NCBI RefSeq assembly: GCF_004349055.1
Contig: NZ_SMKX01000025.1
Coordinates: 1 to 64,000, forward strand
Source of the DNA: Kribbella antibiotica
GTDB taxonomy: Bacteria; Actinomycetota; Actinomycetes; Propionibacteriales; Kribbellaceae
Length of the DNA: 64,000 nt
Reading direction: 5' to 3'
Below the pieces are notes generated by a model. The model did not search any database, was not told the origin of the DNA, and saw only the letters and a program-made list of their open reading frames with translations. The translations under genes were made by a program, and so were the position numbers. Shown piece after piece: positions 61,730-64,000 of this stretch; position 1 is the first letter of the stretch; each line of letters begins with the position of its first letter.

Positions 61730-63766
61730 TCAAACAGTCCGGATAGCCGGATCGCTCAGACCCGGCTGGCCGGTTTCTACGTGGCCGGCGAAGCGGCGTA
61801 GGTACGACTTATCCGTTGCGGTGGTGACAGAGACGTCGTACCAGCGGCGAGTGGTGGTGACTAGGTGAGTTGTCTTGCCTGGTTTGAGGTTGAGGGTTTT
61901 GGGGCGGCCGCCGTAGGTGCTGGTGATGGTTACCGCACGGGCGATGTCGGTGGTGAGTATGAGTTTGACGTCGCCCGAGCTGGTGTCGCGCGCGGTGACC
62001 TCGAGGCCTGTGGCCGGCTTGCCGTTGAAGGTGCGGAGGTAGCCGTTCGCGCTGTGCACGGTGAGGTTGTAGACGCCGCCGTACGAGGTGGCGTTCCAGC
62101 TGTCCGAGATGGTTTTGCTGGCTGACGTGGTGTAGGTCCACGGGCCGTCGGTGCGGTTGTAGGCGGCGACGAGGAACTGCGCGCCGGCGTGTGCACCGGA
62201 CGAGAAGGTCAGCGTGTAGCGGCCGCCTGCCGAGGCGCCGTCGACGGTCGATGCATAAGGCAACGGCCTCGTACGGCGGGAGCCACGCTCCTGCGCGGGG
62301 AGTTCGCCGAGCGGGGGCGCCGCCGGCACGTAGGTCGGGTGCCGCTCGTTGTCCGGCGGCTCGTAGGCGGCGGTGTCGGGGAGCGGGACCTTCTGAGCGT
62401 GTGCCGTGTCGAAGTCGAAGGCCGAGGTCAGGTCACCGCAGATCGCCCGCCGCCATGGCGAGATGTTCGGCTCTTCGACGCCGAACCGCTTCTCCATGAA
62501 CCGGATGACGGATGTGTGGTCGAAGACCTCGGAACACGTGTAGCCGCCGGTGCTCCACGGCGAGACCACGAACATCGGGACCCGCGGACCCAGTCCGTAC
62601 GAGCCCGCGCCGTACCGGCTGTCGCCCGGGAAGTTGTCCGGGGCAACGTTCACGGTGGACAGGCCCTGGTTCGCGTCCTTGGGCGGGAACGGCGGCACGA
62701 TGTGATCGAAGAAGCCGTCGTTCTCGTCGTAGGTGATGAAGAGCGCGGTCTTGCTCCACACCTTCGGGTTCGAGGTGAGGGCGTCGAGGACGCGCGAGAT
62801 GTACCAGGCGCCGTAGTTGGTCGGCCAGTTGGAGTGCTCGCTGAACGCCTCGGGGGCCGCGATCCAGGAGATCTTCGGGAGCCGGTCGGCCTTCACGTCC
62901 GCACGCAGCTGGCCGAAGTAGTCCTCGCCGGCCTTGGCGTTGGTGCCGGTCCGGGCCTTCTCGTAGAGCGCGTCCCCGGGCTTCGCGTTGCGGTAGTTGT
63001 TGAAGTACAGCAACGAGTTGTCGCCGTAGTTGCCGCGGTACGCGTCGTCGATCCAGCCCCAGCCGCCCGGCCCGTCCAGGCCGTCGCCGATGTCCTGGTA
63101 GACCTTCCACGAAACGCCGGCCTTCTCCAGCCGCTCCGGGTACGTCGTCCAGCCGTAGCCGGCCTCGTCATTGCCGAGCACCGGGCCCCCGCCGGTCCCG
63201 TCGTTGCCCGTGTATCCGCTCCACAGGTAGTACCGGTTCGGGTCGGTCGCACCGATGAACGAGCAGTGGTAGGAGTCGCAGAGCGTGAACTTGTCCGCGA
63301 GGGCGTAGTGGAACGGCATGTCCTCGCGGGTCAGGTACGCCATCGTGGCGACGTGTCCCTTGCCCGGGATCCAGTTGTCGTAGTTGCCGTTGTTGATCGC
63401 CGCATGCCCATCCGGCCAGCTGTGCGGCAGCCCGGTCAGGAACTGCAGCCCGAGATCGTCGGCATCCGGATGGAACGGCGGCACCTCCTTGCCGGTCTTG
63501 TCCCGCTGATAGAACACCGGCCGCCCGTTCTCCTGGACCACCGGCCGCGGATCCCCGAACCCCCGCACCCCCTTCATCGTCCCGAAGTAGTGATCGAACG
63601 ACCGGTTCTCCTGCATCAGTACGACGATGTGCTCGACGTCGTTGATGTCGCCGTACCGGTGGTGCGCCGGGATCGCTGCGGCCTGCTCGATACTGTTCGC
63701 CATCGCAGCGAACCCGGCCGAAGCACCGGCCAGCTGCAGGAACCTGCGGCGATTGATGTCTGGCAT
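61730..63766 (-). CDS. Tat-exported phospholipase C / acid phosphatase-type enzyme
   Basis: The 678-residue protein begins MPDINRRRFLQLAGASAG, a twin-arginine signal, with AGGAGA 6 nt upstream of the ATG at 63766. The phosphoesterase domain (about 40-480) has the family pattern IVVLMQENRSFDHYFG (N-terminal metal site), FTLCDSYHCSFIGATDPNR, LFITYDENDGFFDHI and PMFVVSPW. The C-terminus carries two beta-sandwich DUF756-like domains (YTLTFSSGAHAGAQFLV, then WYDVSVTT), typical of phosphocholine-specific phospholipase C. It hydrolyses phosphodiesters outside the cell, releasing phosphate or choline phosphate. It stands alone in its orientation. Confidence 0.9.
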   Translation of the reverse strand: MPDINRRRFLQLAGASAGFAAMANSIEQAAAIPAHHRYGDINDVEHIVVLMQENRSFDHYFGTMKGVRGFGDPRPVVQENGRPVFYQRDKTGKEVPPFHPDADDLGLQFLTGLPHSWPDGHAAINNGNYDNWIPGKGHVATMAYLTREDMPFHYALADKFTLCDSYHCSFIGATDPNRYYLWSGYTGNDGTGGGPVLGNDEAGYGWTTYPERLEKAGVSWKVYQDIGDGLDGPGGWGWIDDAYRGNYGDNSLLYFNNYRNAKPGDALYEKARTGTNAKAGEDYFGQLRADVKADRLPKISWIAAPEAFSEHSNWPTNYGAWYISRVLDALTSNPKVWSKTALFITYDENDGFFDHIVPPFPPKDANQGLSTVNVAPDNFPGDSRYGAGSYGLGPRVPMFVVSPWSTGGYTCSEVFDHTSVIRFMEKRFGVEEPNISPWRRAICGDLTSAFDFDTAHAQKVPLPDTAAYEPPDNERHPTYVPAAPPLGELPAQERGSRRTRPLPYASTVDGASAGGRYTLTFSSGAHAGAQFLVAAYNRTDGPWTYTTSASKTISDSWNATSYGGVYNLTVHSANGYLRTFNGKPATGLEVTARDTSSGDVKLILTTDIARAVTITSTYGGRPKTLNLKPGKTTHLVTTTRRWYDVSVTTATDKSYLRRFAGHVETGQPGLSDPAIRTV

Positions 63767-63912
63767 GCGTATCTCCTGTCGGACGGGTGAGGCGGATGGA
63801 GTGTTGACCACCAGCACTGCATCGGAGGCACCCTAACCTGAACGATTAACCGACGGAAGATGAACTTTCCTGTTTCCAAGTGATCAGTTTCAAGCTGAAG
63901 TGAGCAAAATGA

Positions 63913-63952
63913 CACCGCGCCTCCGATCTCGGGTGAGACCGAAGGCGCGGTG
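63913..63952. terminator. Terminator of the gene entering from the right
   Basis: CACCGCGCCT (63913-63922) pairs with AGGCGCGGTG (63943-63952). The interior adds further pairs around GGGT. It lies 7 bp beyond the stop of the minus-strand partial gene at 63960. Confidence 0.85.
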
Positions 63953-63959
63953 GTGAGGA

Positions 63960-64000
63960 CTAGCGCTTGATGGCCACGCAGGTGGCGGTGGCGGTCTTGG
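63960..64000 (-). CDS. 3' end of an unknown protein (partial)
   Basis: Only the last codons are in the window, reading KTATATCVAIKR then TAG on the minus strand. The Thr/Ala-rich end with one Cys could belong to a secreted protein, but no family can be assigned. The strong hairpin just downstream supports a real gene end. Confidence 0.55.
   Translation of the reverse strand, partial: KTATATCVAIKR

Noticed and set aside
61197..61733. Minus-strand frame through the right repeat arm
   Set aside because: It uses a different frame from the left arm's open peptide, lacks a ribosome site, and looks like chance reading of the repeat.
62189..63790. Open frame of 533 codons on the plus strand
   Set aside because: It mirrors the phospholipase C gene and encodes Arg/Val-rich sequence without domains. 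The minus-strand gene has clear catalytic motifs and a Tat signal.

Overview
The window is high-GC (roughly two thirds G+C) DNA from a soil-type actinobacterium. It has many GTG starts, ATGA/GTGA gene overlaps, multidomain secreted enzymes with Sec or Tat signals, a SARP-type regulator and sugar ABC operons under ROK control. From memory the gene set looks most like Kribbella or a relative in the Propionibacteriales. That placement is inference from gene content. No rRNA, tRNA, CRISPR array or intact insertion sequence was seen.

Layout. 1-4.4 kb: the tail of an unknown gene, a decayed Uma2 nuclease gene, an AlkB-like dioxygenase with an actinobacterial SOS box directly upstream, and a run of small metabolic enzymes (peptidase E, YciI, VOC, amidohydrolase). 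4.4-18.8 kb: a secreted subtilase, a 2144-residue secreted RHS protein whose low-GC C-terminus is a cationic helix plus membrane hairpin, a coupled multi-pass membrane protein (probable immunity), an unknown gene flanked by a duplicated lectin 3' end, a DUF1906/ricin-lectin hydrolase, a dienelactone hydrolase family protein and an unknown Cys/His-rich protein. 18.8-34.3 kb: a sugar-catabolic locus. A secreted GH71/GH99-like glycosidase diverges from an operon of ROK repressor, sugar ABC ATPase, permease, binding lipoprotein, Gfo/Idh/MocA dehydrogenase and xylose isomerase. These are followed by a 1793-residue secreted ThuA/sugar-dehydrogenase/PKD/CBM6 protein and a sugar phosphate isomerase/epimerase.

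34.3-48.9 kb: small secreted and regulatory genes (TPR protein, MarR plus GNAT, an XRE/MmyB regulator leading two aldo-keto reductases and a DUF2255 protein), a decayed serine hydrolase, GNAT, SGNH hydrolase, secreted cupin, and a large sacsin-like ATPase. 47-52.3 kb: a histidine kinase/response regulator pair diverging from a secreted subtilase, with direct-repeat boxes between them. 52.3-55 kb: a methyltransferase and a SARP/BTAD-TPR regulator whose frame is broken by a 13-bp tandem duplication. 55-60.8 kb: a complete oligopeptide/oligosaccharide-type ABC operon (binding lipoprotein, two permeases, two ATPases) behind a clear promoter with an overlapping inverted repeat. 60.8-61.7 kb holds no gene I can support but contains a 146-bp inverted repeat pair. 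61.7-64 kb: a Tat-exported phospholipase C-type enzyme and the end of an unknown gene.

Two patterns stand out. The palindrome GAGAGCGCTCTC recurs far more often than composition predicts, mostly inside genes and in several reading frames. Three genes show recent damage: two internal deletions with frame loss and one exact tandem duplication. The strongest candidate for an undescribed system is the RHS tip with its coupled membrane protein (13.7-14.6 kb).
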